From: Alistipes communis
GTDB taxonomy: Bacteria > Bacteroidota > Bacteroidia > Bacteroidales > Rikenellaceae
Direction of reading: 5' to 3'
NCBI RefSeq assembly: GCF_006542665.1
Contig: NZ_AP019735.1
Coordinates: 2,170,001-2,234,000, forward strand
Length of the DNA: 64,000 nt
Shown here: one piece after another, positions 9,434 to 18,657 of the stretch
How the letters are laid out: every line of letters starts with the position of its first letter
Numbering within the stretch: the first letter of the stretch is position 1
Notes under the pieces: generated by a model
Databases searched by the model: none
What the model was told of the DNA's origin: nothing
The model's input: only the letters and a program-made list of their open reading frames with translations
Translations under genes and position numbers: made by a program

Positions 9434-10485
9434 TGTGGTCGCGTGAAGATCGCCGGACGCTCGTGCTGCTGCTGCCGTTGCTGGTGCTGGCCGTGGCGGC
9501 GTTCCTGCTGCTCGAACCGAAGACGCCGCGGAGCGGGGCGCCGCCGGACGCTGCAAAGGAGGCGCCGCCGGAGCTGTTCGAGTTCGATCCCAATACGGTC
9601 GATTACCGTGCGTTGCGGCGGTTGGGCTTCACCAAGCAGGATGCGGCGGGCGTGCTGCGCTATCGGGCCGCGGGAAAGATCTTCCGCATACCGGAGGATT
9701 TCGCCGCCTGCTATCAGGTGAGCGATTCGATGTACGACCGTCTGGAACCCTATATCCGCATCGGGACGGAGTATCGTTTCCGGCCCCGCCGCGACAGTGC
9801 GCAACGTTTGCGCAAGCCCTTCGTGCGCCGCCAGCGGGTCGTCGTGCCGCTCGTGCCCTTCCGCATCGACACGATGACGGCGAAATTCCTGCGCGCGATC
9901 GGTTTCACGAAGCGGCAGGCCGAGGCGATCGCCGACTACAACACCCTCATCGGCGGTTTCCGCGACGAGGAGGAGTTGTGCGACTATCCGATTATCGGCG
10001 ATTCGGCGGGCCGACGTTTGGCCGAGTACGCCCTCTTCCCCGAACGGCGGCGTCCGCTGCACGATCCGGTGGAGCTGAATACGGCCGACTCGGCGGCGCT
10101 GCGTTCGGTCAGCGGTATCGGTGCGAAGACCGTCGGGGCGATTCTCGACTACCGGCGGCGGCTGGGCGGTTTCTGCCGTGCGGAGCAACTGGCCGAAGTG
10201 CGGGGCGTCACCGAGAGCAATTACGAGCGGATACTGAAACAAATTTCGGTCGATAGTTGCAGAATTTCAAAAATAGATATTAACTTTGCAACTCCGAAAG
10301 CGCTGGCGGAGCATCCCTACATCGCCCCGCGGACGCTTCGGAAGATTTTGAAACGAAGACAATTGAAAGGAGGTTGGAGTACCCTGGAAGAGATGATCGA
10401 AGACGGCATACTGACACGCGAGGAGGCAGACAGACTGCATCCTTATCTTCGCTTCGGGGTACGGACGACGCAGAACGACGAGTGA
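9433..10485 (+). CDS. Membrane-anchored helix-hairpin-helix (ComEA-like) protein
   Basis: This 350-residue protein has one N-terminal membrane segment (LVLLLPLLVLAVAAFLLL) followed by tandem helix-hairpin-helix repeats. Examples are VDYRALRRLGFTKQDAAGVL, LNTADSAALRSVSGIGAKTV and FATPKALAEHPYIAPRTLRK. Such repeats bind DNA without sequence specificity, and ComEA-type proteins take part in DNA uptake across the envelope. That role is family knowledge, not shown here. The ATG at 9433 overlaps the ubiD stop; a GTG one codon earlier is possible. GC content drops towards the 3' end. Confidence 0.8.
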   Translation: MWSREDRRTLVLLLPLLVLAVAAFLLLEPKTPRSGAPPDAAKEAPPELFEFDPNTVDYRALRRLGFTKQDAAGVLRYRAAGKIFRIPEDFAACYQVSDSMYDRLEPYIRIGTEYRFRPRRDSAQRLRKPFVRRQRVVVPLVPFRIDTMTAKFLRAIGFTKRQAEAIADYNTLIGGFRDEEELCDYPIIGDSAGRRLAEYALFPERRRPLHDPVELNTADSAALRSVSGIGAKTVGAILDYRRRLGGFCRAEQLAEVRGVTESNYERILKQISVDSCRISKIDINFATPKALAEHPYIAPRTLRKILKRRQLKGGWSTLEEMIEDGILTREEADRLHPYLRFGVRTTQNDE

Positions 10486-10573
10486 CACACACCTTTCGAA
10501 GGCCGGCGGAAGCCGAATGAATTCCGCGACTTGCAAAATCGATTCGTAAAACATTAAAAATTCGCAAATAGTT

Positions 10574-10765
10574 ATGATTATCATGCCGGTAAAGGAGGGC
10601 GAAAACATCGAGAAGGCCCTCAAAAAGTTCAAACGCAAATACGAGCGCACGGGCGTTCTGAAAGAGTTGCGCCGCCGCCAGTATTTCACCAAGCCGTCGA
10701 TCGCCAAGCGCGAGGCGATGCAGCATGCGATCTACGTGGCGCACATGAACCGCGACGACGAATAG
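10574..10765 (+). CDS. rpsU: 30S ribosomal protein bS21
   Basis: This 63-residue basic protein starts MIIMPVKEGENIEKALKKFK and contains YERTGVLKELRRRQYFTKPS, the conserved core of bS21. It binds near the 3' end of 16S rRNA, where in Bacteroidota it takes part in occluding the anti-Shine-Dalgarno sequence. No Shine-Dalgarno lies before its ATG. A strong terminator follows. Confidence 0.97.
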   Translation: MIIMPVKEGENIEKALKKFKRKYERTGVLKELRRRQYFTKPSIAKREAMQHAIYVAHMNRDDE

Positions 10766-10792
10766 CGGCCCGACAGGCCGTTTCGAGGCAGT

Positions 10793-10827
10793 GCAGGCGA
10801 TTTCCATCGGAAATCGCCTGCTTTTTT
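10793..10827 (+). terminator. Rho-independent terminator of rpsU
   Basis: Perfect arms GCAGGCGATTTCC and GGAAATCGCCTGC with a 3-base loop are followed by six T residues. Confidence 0.92.
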
Positions 10828-11061
10828 GCGTTTTCACCCCACTGTTCCGGCCGCCCGTCGTCGGCCGGAACGCTGCGAGATTCGGCCTGCCGTCCCGTGC
10901 GGCGGCTTTCCGGCCGGCGTCGCGAAATAGGGATGCGAAACACGACGGGGTATTTTTGCGGATAGGAATGAACGTCGCGGCGCGGAGGCGCATGTTTCCG
11001 TTTTCGCTTGCCCGCAAACCTTTTTTTTGACGGAATGGGAGAATTATTCGATAATTTAGTA

Positions 11062-11069
11062 TATTTACG
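11062..11069 (+). promoter_or_regulatory. Candidate -7 element of the leucine-rich lipoprotein gene
   Basis: TATATTTA is one base from TAnnTTTG, located 57 bases before the ATG in an AT-rich stretch. No TTTG is found at the expected upstream spacing. Confidence 0.35.
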
Positions 11070-11125
11070 TCGTGCAGATTGTGCAAACGATCCAATCAGG
11101 TTAGTTCATTTATTAATTTGTTCGC

Positions 11126-14100
11126 ATGAAAAAAATGTTTGCTTTGGCGGCGGTGCTGTGTCTGGCACTCGCCGGTTGCGAGTATGACGATGCGGAGGTG
11201 AAGGATCGGCTCGACGATTTGGAAGGTCGGGTCGACGCACTCGAAAAGACCGTAAACTCGCTCAACATCAACGTCGGGAACTTGCAGTCGCTCATCGACG
11301 GCAAGCTCTTCATCACGGCGGTGACCGAAAATCCCGAAGGGGGGGGGTACACGCTTTCGCTCGTGACGTCTGACGGCGAAGCGTCGCAGATCGTCATCAA
11401 GGACGGCGAAGCGGGCGCGGCTCCCGCTATCGGCGTGAAACTCGATTCCGACGGGAAGTACTACTGGACGCTCGACGGCGAGTTCATCACCGAGGGCGGG
11501 AAGAAGATGCCCGTCACGGGCGACGACGGCGTGACGCCCGTTTTCAAGATCGAGAACGACACGTGGTACGTCTCCTATGACAAGGAGGCGACGTGGAAGG
11601 AGTGCGGCCCTGCAACGGGTGCCGCCGGCGACTCTTTCTTCTCGGATGTCTCCACGAGCGAGGACGGCCGTTGGGTCTATCTGACGCTGGCCGACGGCGA
11701 GACGGTGCTGACGCTGGAGATGTACAAAGAGTTCGGCATCGCCTTCGAATCGCTGCCCGAACTGATTATGGCCGGAGCGACGGCGGAAATCCCCTTCGTG
11801 CTGACGGGTGCCGACGAGAAGAGCGTCGTCGAGGCGATCGCCAAGGGCGACTGGGAGGCCGAAGCGGTGATGGACGGCACGGAGGGCGGCAAGATCGTCG
11901 TGACGGCTCCGGCCGAGAGTTCGACGGGCCGCGTGATCGTGCTGCTGAGCGACGGCGAGTCGAAGACGATCATGAAGACGCTGACCTTCGTGTCGGGCGT
12001 GATGAACGTCACGACGCAGTCGCAGGAGGCTGCGGCGGTCGGCGGAACGGTCAGCTTCGAGCTGGAAACCGATCTGGACTACGAGGTGGTGATTCCCGAC
12101 GATGCCAAGGAGTGGCTCTCCCGCGTAGAGACCCGCGCCTTGCGTCAGGAGACGCTGACCTTCTCGGCGAAGGCCAACGAGACGATGGAGGAGCGGCAGG
12201 CGAAGATCGAACTCATCAGTTCGGGCGTCGTCGTCGAGACGCTGCTGGTCTACCAGAAGGCGAATCTCGATCCGACGGCGTTCGTCGTCAAGGTCAATGT
12301 GACGGAGAGCAGCATGAAGAACACGCTTATTCTTCCGCTGACGGGTACGGTGGATGCCACGGTGGACTGGGGCGACGGCAAGACCGAGACCGTGACGGCC
12401 GTGAATCCCCAGCACGTTTATGAGCAGGAGGGCGAATACTACGTGACGGTGACCGGTTCGGTGACGGCGCTCGGCAATCGATTGACCAAAACCAGTCAGA
12501 GCGCGATCGTGCGTGTCATCCAGTGGGGCCAGCTGGGGCTGGAATCGCTCGAAGAGGCGTTCTACAACAACAAGGGGCTTACGCAGGTGGCGTTGCCCGA
12601 TGCGGGCGCTTTCGCCAAGGTGACCACCGTGGAAAATATGTTCTATAACTGTACGCTGCTTACGGCGGTTCCCGTCGGTTTGATCGACCAGTGTACGGAG
12701 TTGACCTCCGCCGCTTCGCTCTTTTCGGGCTGCTCGTCGTTGACGTCCATTCCGGAGGGCTTCTTCGACAAATGTCCGAAGATCGCTTCGCTGGCCTCGG
12801 CGTTCAAGGGCTGTAAGAAGGTGACGGAAATTCCTGCCGGCCTGTTCGACAATCTGACGGAGGTGACCGATCTGTCGAGCGTTTTCTACGGAACCGGAAT
12901 TACAGCCGTTCCGGAGGGAATCTTCGATGTGCAGACGAAAGCTACGAGCGTGTCGAGCGTCTTTTACGGATGTTCGGCGCTGCGGACAGTTCCGTCCGAT
13001 CTGTTCGTATCTCAGACCGAGGTGACCAATGCGGCTATGATCTTCAAGACCTGCGCTGCGTTGGAATCGATTCCCGCGGGGTTGCTCGATCCTTTCACGA
13101 AATCCACCAATTTCAGCGGGCTTTTCAGCGGTTGCGAATCGCTGGGTAATTTGCCGCAGGGACTGTTTGATAAACTGGGCAGCGGCCTGGAGGCGGGCAG
13201 TAAGGGAGTGAACGTGTCGTCCGTCTTCGAGAATTGCGTGAAGATGACCGAATTCCCGACAATGGCCAATATACCGGCCATCTCTAACGTCGCATCGCTT
13301 TGGAGGGGTTGTACGGCCATGACGACGTTACCCACCGGTTATTTCCCGAAGAATTGCTCGTCGTGTACCGCGTTAGGCAATATGTTCAACGGCTGTACGT
13401 CACTCACGACGCTCCCGGCCGATCTGTTCGAAAGTTTCACAGGGATTTCCAATCTGTCGGCGACATTCCAGGGTTGCACGTCGCTCGAGACGTTGCCCGA
13501 AGGGTTCTTCGCGTCGATCACCAAGCCGACGACCATCGCGAATATCTTCAACGGCTGTACGTCGCTCCGATCGCTGCCTGTGGGATTGTTCGACGGCATG
13601 ACCTCGATCAAGACGATGGACTCCGCCTTCAAAGGTTGTTCCGCCTTTACCGGCGAATCGCCTTATACGATCGTTGAGGTCGATGAAGAGCCGGTGAAGG
13701 TGCATCTCTACGAGCGGGAGGATTATGCCGACCTCTTCACGAAACCGACCTCCTTCAAGACCGTTTTCACGGGCTGCGAGCAGATGGCCGACTACGCCAT
13801 GATTCCCACCGCGTGGGGCGGCGTGAGCGACGGCACGAAGGCGAAGCCGACCATCGCGCTCTCTTATGCGCTTCCAGAGAACATGGAGTACCACGGTATT
13901 AATTTCACCGTCAAGGGTACGGAGTTCAAATCGGGTAAGTACATCGTCGGTACGACGGAACTCGTACAGAGCGTGCTCGACGAGTTCGACGGCGACATGG
14001 AGAAGGCGACCAACAAATACGGCATCGGGTTTACGGCGACGCAGCTCGAAACACTGATGTCGGATGCGGGGTTGATGCTCGAGTTCCACGATCTTGAACC

Positions 14101-14878
14101 GCAGACCGAATACATGCTGCTCGTGCGCGGCCAGAATGTCCACGGTCTGACGTTCGAAACGCTGACCGCCACCACCGCGGTTCGTCCGCAGGGAAGCGCC
14201 GACTACGAGCGTTATATCGGCACCTGGACCGTCACGACGACTTCATCGGAAGTTACCGGACAGCCGCAGACCTACACGATCCGCATCGAACCTTACCGCA
14301 ACGACAAGAGCTACAAGGTCTATGACTGGGGGGTTACTACATTGGGCAGCAAGGAGGAAGATTTTCCCTTCATTCTGTCCTACAATGAGGCGGATGGCAG
14401 TGTCGGAATCAATTCCTACGAAGATTTGGGAATGTACGGATTCACCTACTATATCTATCTTCGTTACCGTTTCCTCAATGAGCAGTCGCAGCCGTCGATT
14501 TGGGTGTCGGAAGATACGCTTGTCTCAGGGGCTTATGACGCTGCTTCGAACGAAATCACGATCACTTGCGGCACGTTCAACGACAACAGCGGTATCACGC
14601 AGAAAATTACCGGCCTGGACTACGTCCTCTATACGGGAGGAAAGTATTACGAGGCGCAAAATCTGATCCGTCCGGGTTATCTGATCGGCGAAGGCGACAA
14701 TGCGAAGGTCGACTACGGCGTAGGCCCCTACAAGTTGACCAAGGCCCCTGCCGCGGCGGCAGTCCCGGCGAAGCGGCCGGCGAAGAAGTTCGAGTCGCTG
14801 CGTCCCGCCTCCGAGACGAAACAGGCAGCCGCCGTGCCCCTCGGCGTCGGCCGTCTGTCGATGATGTCGGTCCATTGA
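11126..14878 (+). CDS. Large surface lipoprotein: PL29-N-terminal (DUF4988), BACON-like and leucine-rich repeats
   Basis: This 1250-residue protein has an SPII signal with lipobox LALAGC (Cys19). It is followed by a short coiled coil (about residues 25-58) and the DUF4988/PL29 N-terminal domain (to about 165) that recurs in three lipoproteins at 51-62 kb. A BACON-like beta domain spans about 290-390, and a PKD-like domain with WGDG about 395-450. From about residue 470 to 850 come roughly twelve units of 27-28 residues of the form GCxSLxxLPxGLFD, resembling BspA/DUF285-type leucine-rich surface repeats. The C-terminal domain is unrecognised. It is probably anchored at the outer-membrane surface and may bind proteins or glycans. 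No enzyme motif is seen. A run of nine G near codon 72 is a possible slippage site. It is flanked by its own -7 element and terminator, so monocistronic. Confidence 0.8.
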   Translation: MKKMFALAAVLCLALAGCEYDDAEVKDRLDDLEGRVDALEKTVNSLNINVGNLQSLIDGKLFITAVTENPEGGGYTLSLVTSDGEASQIVIKDGEAGAAPAIGVKLDSDGKYYWTLDGEFITEGGKKMPVTGDDGVTPVFKIENDTWYVSYDKEATWKECGPATGAAGDSFFSDVSTSEDGRWVYLTLADGETVLTLEMYKEFGIAFESLPELIMAGATAEIPFVLTGADEKSVVEAIAKGDWEAEAVMDGTEGGKIVVTAPAESSTGRVIVLLSDGESKTIMKTLTFVSGVMNVTTQSQEAAAVGGTVSFELETDLDYEVVIPDDAKEWLSRVETRALRQETLTFSAKANETMEERQAKIELISSGVVVETLLVYQKANLDPTAFVVKVNVTESSMKNTLILPLTGTVDATVDWGDGKTETVTAVNPQHVYEQEGEYYVTVTGSVTALGNRLTKTSQSAIVRVIQWGQLGLESLEEAFYNNKGLTQVALPDAGAFAKVTTVENMFYNCTLLTAVPVGLIDQCTELTSAASLFSGCSSLTSIPEGFFDKCPKIASLASAFKGCKKVTEIPAGLFDNLTEVTDLSSVFYGTGITAVPEGIFDVQTKATSVSSVFYGCSALRTVPSDLFVSQTEVTNAAMIFKTCAALESIPAGLLDPFTKSTNFSGLFSGCESLGNLPQGLFDKLGSGLEAGSKGVNVSSVFENCVKMTEFPTMANIPAISNVASLWRGCTAMTTLPTGYFPKNCSSCTALGNMFNGCTSLTTLPADLFESFTGISNLSATFQGCTSLETLPEGFFASITKPTTIANIFNGCTSLRSLPVGLFDGMTSIKTMDSAFKGCSAFTGESPYTIVEVDEEPVKVHLYEREDYADLFTKPTSFKTVFTGCEQMADYAMIPTAWGGVSDGTKAKPTIALSYALPENMEYHGINFTVKGTEFKSGKYIVGTTELVQSVLDEFDGDMEKATNKYGIGFTATQLETLMSDAGLMLEFHDLEPQTEYMLLVRGQNVHGLTFETLTATTAVRPQGSADYERYIGTWTVTTTSSEVTGQPQTYTIRIEPYRNDKSYKVYDWGVTTLGSKEEDFPFILSYNEADGSVGINSYEDLGMYGFTYYIYLRYRFLNEQSQPSIWVSEDTLVSGAYDAASNEITITCGTFNDNSGITQKITGLDYVLYTGGKYYEAQNLIRPGYLIGEGDNAKVDYGVGPYKLTKAPAAAAVPAKRPAKKFESLRPASETKQAAAVPLGVGRLSMMSVH
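11339..11347 (+). repeat. G9 homopolymer inside a surface lipoprotein gene
   Basis: Nine consecutive G encode Gly-Gly-Gly early in the reading frame. A one-base slip would truncate the protein soon after. Confidence 0.9.
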
Positions 14879-14900
14879 GGGTTTCCCCTGTAAGTTGACG

Positions 14901-14937
14901 ACTCCGTCCCGAACGATTTCGGGACGGAGTTTTTTTC
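14901..14937 (+). terminator. Rho-independent terminator of the leucine-rich lipoprotein gene
   Basis: Arms ACTCCGTCCCGAA and TTCGGGACGGAGT with a small loop are followed by a run of seven T. It starts 23 bases after the stop codon. Confidence 0.92.
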
Positions 14938-15044
14938 GTCCTTTCCCGACGCACGGTTTCGGGCTCCGGTTTCGTCCGCCGACGCCGTACTCCGCTCCGC
15001 TTCGTCTCTTTCAGACTGCCGGCCGACGGTCTCTCCGAAACGGA

Positions 15045-15084
15045 AATTCGCCCCTGTCGCAACGATTTGCGGCAGGGGCGAATT
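15045..15084 (-). terminator. Likely terminator of the histidine phosphatase gene
   Basis: Arms AATTCGCCCCTG and CAGGGGCGAATT, extended by a GCAA/TTGC inner stem, lie 24 bases past the minus-strand stop. The T-tract on the minus strand is weak. Confidence 0.6.
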
Positions 15085-15107
15085 GAGCGGGAACGTGCAG
15101 CCTTACG

Positions 15108-16397
15108 CTACTGTCTGGTCTGCGTGGCGATCCGCTCGTCGAAATAACGCTTCACGTCGTCCCAACGGTAGTAGGGCGCCAGATCGCTTTCGAGGCGGAT
15201 GCGCGACTCGCGTTCGTTGAAGAGGAACTTCACGAGCACGTCGCCGCCGTCGGGCCGGCGGAAGAAAACCAGCTGGATATTGGTGGCCATGGGCGTCACG
15301 CGCCAGCAGCTCCATGCCTGGTCGACCTTGCGGTAGTCGCTCTCGCGTGTGTCGCACCCTTCGATGCCCATGAGACCCACCAGCGGAATGACGTTCACGT
15401 CGTGGCCGTAGCGCAGCGATGCCGAGAGCGCGCCCGTTGCGATCGCCTCGTCGGCTTCGGCGACGAAATTGCGCAGCAGGGGCACGGCGTCGCTCAGTGC
15501 GCGGTGGCCGAATTCGGCCGAGGGGCCCTCTTCGAGGTACATCTGGTAGTTGCGCACGGCGTAGAAGGCGTAGAGCTCGTCGGGCGTGAAGAGGTCGTAG
15601 AACGAGCAGTCGAGGTAGTCGACATCCTGCATCACCGAGGCGACGCAGTAGAGGTCGTTCATGAAGCGGAGCTGCTCCTTGCGGTTGCCGACGAGCGAGG
15701 GGTCGGTCACGAGCGCGCGGACGAAACGCGAGGGGTCGATTTCGCGCTCGCGCAGTTCGGCGATGCGCTGTTTGATCTCCTTCTTGATCTTGTTCGCCTC
15801 GGTCATGCGGAACATGTAGTCGAGGTAGCGTTTGCTCGCTTCGCGCGTAATGTCGATCGCGGGATTCAGCTCTTTGAGCCGTTCGTTTGCGGCGGCCATG
15901 CTGAGCATGCAGCGCGGCACGAGCGTCGAACGGGCACGGATGCGGCACAGGCGGCCGTCCGCCGTCGAAAAGATTTCGGGGAAGGAGCAGTACATCCGTT
16001 CGGCGATGCCGCGGTGTTCGCGCACGCCGCGCGGCGAGAGGTCGCCGTAGCGGTGGCGGGCGTCGTCGGCGACGACCTCGATGCGGCGCAGGGCATCTTC
16101 GCCCAGCGGCGTGAGTTTACCTGCTTCGGCCGCCTTGCGGAGCTTTGCGCGCGGATTTTCGTAGACGCTCTCCGAGGCGTGCCAACGCGAGCCGTGGCGG
16201 CCGTAGTGGCTGATGTAGAAGGGTTCGTAGCCTTCGGGCGCGGGCGTCGCCGCTGCGCGGGGGTGGTTCTCGTAGCAGTAGTAGAGCGCCGCCGTGCGGT
16301 TGAGGTCTTCGAGGGTCTGTTCTTTGGTGCTCTGCGCCGCAGCGCCGCCCGAAAGCAGCAGAACGGACAGGAGCAGCAGGATCGTTTGTCGTTTCAT
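15108..16397 (-). CDS. Secreted histidine-type acid phosphatase
   Basis: This 429-residue branch-2 histidine phosphatase has an N-terminal Sec signal (about residues 1-21, ending AAAQ). The catalytic signature is R67-H68-G69-S70-R71 in YGRHGSRWH, where the histidine becomes phosphorylated. The proton-donor HD is H332-D333 in RYGHDVNVIPL. Length and secretion resemble Bacteroidota acid phosphatase/phytase or MINPP-like enzymes that strip phosphate from phosphomonoesters. It lies downstream of the amylase on the same strand, separated by 173 bases containing a tandem repeat, and no promoter was seen in that gap. Its substrate is unknown. Confidence 0.88.
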   Translation of the reverse strand: MKRQTILLLLSVLLLSGGAAAQSTKEQTLEDLNRTAALYYCYENHPRAAATPAPEGYEPFYISHYGRHGSRWHASESVYENPRAKLRKAAEAGKLTPLGEDALRRIEVVADDARHRYGDLSPRGVREHRGIAERMYCSFPEIFSTADGRLCRIRARSTLVPRCMLSMAAANERLKELNPAIDITREASKRYLDYMFRMTEANKIKKEIKQRIAELREREIDPSRFVRALVTDPSLVGNRKEQLRFMNDLYCVASVMQDVDYLDCSFYDLFTPDELYAFYAVRNYQMYLEEGPSAEFGHRALSDAVPLLRNFVAEADEAIATGALSASLRYGHDVNVIPLVGLMGIEGCDTRESDYRKVDQAWSCWRVTPMATNIQLVFFRRPDGGDVLVKFLFNERESRIRLESDLAPYYRWDDVKRYFDERIATQTRQ

Positions 16398-16417
16398 AAA
16401 GGTTCGTTTTTAACAGT

Positions 16418-16554
16418 CGTTTTCTCGCCTCGGCATAACCCGAACAAAGTTCGGTTCTGTGCTCGGCTTGACGAAAAGGTTGAATTTCATTCTTCGTTTT
16501 CTCGCCTCGGCATAGTCCGAACTGCGTTCGGCTCTGCGCTCGGCTTGACGAAAA
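16418..16554 (+). repeat. Tandem doublet of a 60-base dispersed repeat
   Basis: Two copies (16418-16477 and 16495-16554, 77-base period) differ at 7 of 60 positions. Each runs from CGTTTTCTCGCCTCGGCATA to GGCTTGACGAAAA. The centre of each is a palindrome (CCGAAC, 3 bases, GTTCGG) in which the loop differs while the arms are kept. It fills the gap between the amylase and phosphatase genes. Confidence 0.85.
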
Positions 16555-16570
16555 CGTTCGTTATCGGGTT

Positions 16571-18250
16571 TTATTCGGTTATTTTCAGGATGACCGCCGA
16601 GACGGGTTTCATCTTCAAGGTGGACAGCCCGTTTTTCGAGGTGTATTTCGCGCCGTCGCCCGTGCCGTAGACCGCTTCGGCTGCGGCGCCTTCCGAGGCG
16701 AAACGCGCCGTCGCACTCCGCTTCGACGGGTTGAGGGCGACGAGGTATTTCTGCCCGTCCAGCTCGCGGGCGTAGACCATGGGGTAGGGTTGCTCGACGT
16801 CGCTCACGAAGCGCCATGCGCCCTGCGTGCCGAGCGCCGGTGTCTGGCGGCGCAGGGCGATGAGCCCCTTGACGTAGTTGAGAATCGACTGCGGGTCGCG
16901 CTCCTCGGCCGCGACGGTGGGTCGTGCGGGCGAAGGATCGATCGGCAGGTAGAGCCGTGAGGCGTCGGCGGTCGAGAAGCCGGCGTTGGGCGAGTCGTCC
17001 CACTGCATCGGCGTGCGGCAGCTGCTGCGGTTGCGGCTCGTGTAGCTGCCCTCCTTGACGGGGGCGTCTTCCAGGTTGCGCATCCCGATCTCCTCGCCGT
17101 AGTAGAGGATCGGTACGGCGGGCAGCGTCAGGAAGAGCGTGAGCGCCGTCTTCAACTGTTCGGGCGTATTGCGGTCGAAGCGGTTCAGCCGCCAGATGTC
17201 GTGGCTGCACGTGGGCATGGCGGCGTAACCCAGCTCGCGCGTGGCTTCGTATTCGGTGCGGTAGTTTTCGGCGAACGCCTTCACCTGCCCGCGTCCTTCG
17301 TAGTCGAAGAAGCAGGGGGTCTCTTTCGTGCCGCGGTCGTCGGTCTGGCAGACCAGCGTACGGTAGATCTTGGTGCCGGCGCCGTTGTGGATCAGCAGGT
17401 CGATGTGGAATCCGGCGCGGAGCGACTGGCGCGGCTGGCTCCACTCGGAGATCAGGATTCCTTCGGGATATTTCGCTTCGAACCAGCTGCGCAACTCATG
17501 CCACAGGCGCATCGTACCCGTGTGCTGCTTGTCGTCGCCCTTGACCAGACTTTGGGCCATGTCGCAGCGGAAGCCGTCGACGCCCTTGTCCATCCAGAAC
17601 GAGATGATGTTCTTCAATTCGTTGCGTACGGCCGTGGGGCCCGGATCGTCGTACCCCTGCTGCCAGGGTTGCGCGGGGTCGGGATGCAGGTAGCCGTAGT
17701 TGAGCGCGGGCTGGATGTCGAAGAAGTTCTTCATGTAGTTGCCGTCGCGCGCGGCGTCGCTGCGGACGAATTTCTTGGTCGGGAGCGAATCCTTCGAATC
17801 GCTCCAGATATAGTAGTCGCTGTATTGCAGTTCCGGATCGGCTTCGGACGACTGACGGAACCACGGATGTTTGTCCGACGTGTGGCCCGCCACGAGATCC
17901 AGACAGACGCGGATGCCCAGGTCGTGGGCCTCGCGGACGAGCTGCACCAACTGGGAATTGGTGCCGAAACGCGGGTCGATCCGGTAGAAATCGGTGATGT
18001 CGTAACCGCCGTCCTCGAATTCGCTCCGGAAGACGGGGCTGAGCCAAATGGTGTTCGCGCCCAGGCTTTTGACGTAGGGCAGTTTGGAGCGGATGCCTTC
18101 CAGATCACCGATGCCGTCGCCGTCGCTGTCTTTGAAGGAGGAGGGGTAGATGTGGTAGAGAATCCCCTCTTTGAGCCATTCGGGGACTTGCTGTGCGGAT
18201 GCGGGCAGCAGGAAAAGCGCGGCTGCCAGTGTGAGAAGAGTGCGTTTCAT
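16571..18250 (-). CDS. Secreted GH13 alpha-amylase family glycosidase
   Basis: This 559-residue protein has a Sec signal (about 1-20, PASAQ) and a GH13 TIM barrel. It carries the catalytic nucleophile D230 (DGFRCDMA), the acid/base E269 (ISEWSQP) and the transition-state stabiliser D351 (CSHDIW, where most members have NHD). Region I is LDLVAGHTSD, with G in place of the usual N. A C-terminal beta domain follows from about residue 470. The N-terminal WLKEGILYHIYPSSFKDSDG resembles the alpha-glucosidase/trehalose synthase-like branch, so a small alpha-glucan or glucoside is a likelier substrate than raw starch; that is inference. It has a well-formed promoter and is flanked on both sides by repeat doublets. 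Confidence 0.92.
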   Translation of the reverse strand: MKRTLLTLAAALFLLPASAQQVPEWLKEGILYHIYPSSFKDSDGDGIGDLEGIRSKLPYVKSLGANTIWLSPVFRSEFEDGGYDITDFYRIDPRFGTNSQLVQLVREAHDLGIRVCLDLVAGHTSDKHPWFRQSSEADPELQYSDYYIWSDSKDSLPTKKFVRSDAARDGNYMKNFFDIQPALNYGYLHPDPAQPWQQGYDDPGPTAVRNELKNIISFWMDKGVDGFRCDMAQSLVKGDDKQHTGTMRLWHELRSWFEAKYPEGILISEWSQPRQSLRAGFHIDLLIHNGAGTKIYRTLVCQTDDRGTKETPCFFDYEGRGQVKAFAENYRTEYEATRELGYAAMPTCSHDIWRLNRFDRNTPEQLKTALTLFLTLPAVPILYYGEEIGMRNLEDAPVKEGSYTSRNRSSCRTPMQWDDSPNAGFSTADASRLYLPIDPSPARPTVAAEERDPQSILNYVKGLIALRRQTPALGTQGAWRFVSDVEQPYPMVYARELDGQKYLVALNPSKRSATARFASEGAAAEAVYGTGDGAKYTSKNGLSTLKMKPVSAVILKITE

Positions 18251-18357
18251 CGGCGGTGCGTTTGGGGTTCGTGTCCGGCCGGTATCGACGCAGACGGGGC
18301 GGAGGCGAATCCCTCCGTCGGGCCGTTCGGGTCGTCCGGACCGGAATTTATTACCGG

Positions 18358-18389
18358 CAAAGATAGGTTTTATCGAGTGGATTTACAAA
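18358..18389 (-). promoter_or_regulatory. Promoter of the amylase gene
   Basis: On the minus strand, TTTG (18386-18389) and TATCTTTG (18358-18365) are spaced by 20 bases and both match the Bacteroidota consensus exactly. The leader is about 100 bases. Confidence 0.8.
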
Positions 18390-18473
18390 CTGCCGAATGC
18401 CTTTTCCCGTTTTTTTCGTCCGGAAACGAAAAAGATTCGGGAATAATTCTTATCTTTATCGGGTCAAACGAAA

Positions 18474-18602
18474 CATTTTCGTAAGCGAGTGCAGAAACTG
18501 CCCGCAGGTTATGCCGAGCGAAGAAAATGAAGAAGAAATTCAACGTTTTCGTAAGTGAGGGCAGAAGCTGCTTGCAGGTTATGCCGAAGCGAGAAAACGA
18601 AG
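18474..18602 (-). repeat. Second doublet of the dispersed repeat, inverted
   Basis: Two copies (18474-18532 and 18544-18602, 70-base period) read on the minus strand as CTTCGTTTTCTCGCTTCGGC and so on to CACTTACGAAAACG. This is the same family as at 16.4 kb but in opposite orientation. The spacer also shares GTTGAATTTC with the left doublet. The amylase gene therefore sits between inverted doublets. Confidence 0.8.
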
Positions 18603-18657
18603 AATGAAACTCGACGATTTATTACATAACTACTAATAATTCATAGAACGAAAGCAA

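Larger units (their letters stand above)
10766..11125. other. Intergenic region, terminator then nothing recognised
   Basis: After the rpsU terminator, about 300 bases carry no convincing gene. The last 100 bases turn AT-rich and hold the likely promoter of the following surface protein gene. Confidence 0.55.
18251..18657. other. Divergent intergenic region with promoter and repeat doublet
   Basis: The gap lies between the amylase (minus) and esterase (plus). It holds the amylase promoter, a TATCTTTA at 18451-18458 that could serve the plus strand, the second repeat doublet and a short AT-rich leader. No gene is present. Confidence 0.65.

Noticed and set aside
12560..13650. Tandem arrays considered as CRISPR or satellite repeats
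   Set aside because: Repeats are diverged, of about 84 bases, and in frame as leucine-rich protein units.
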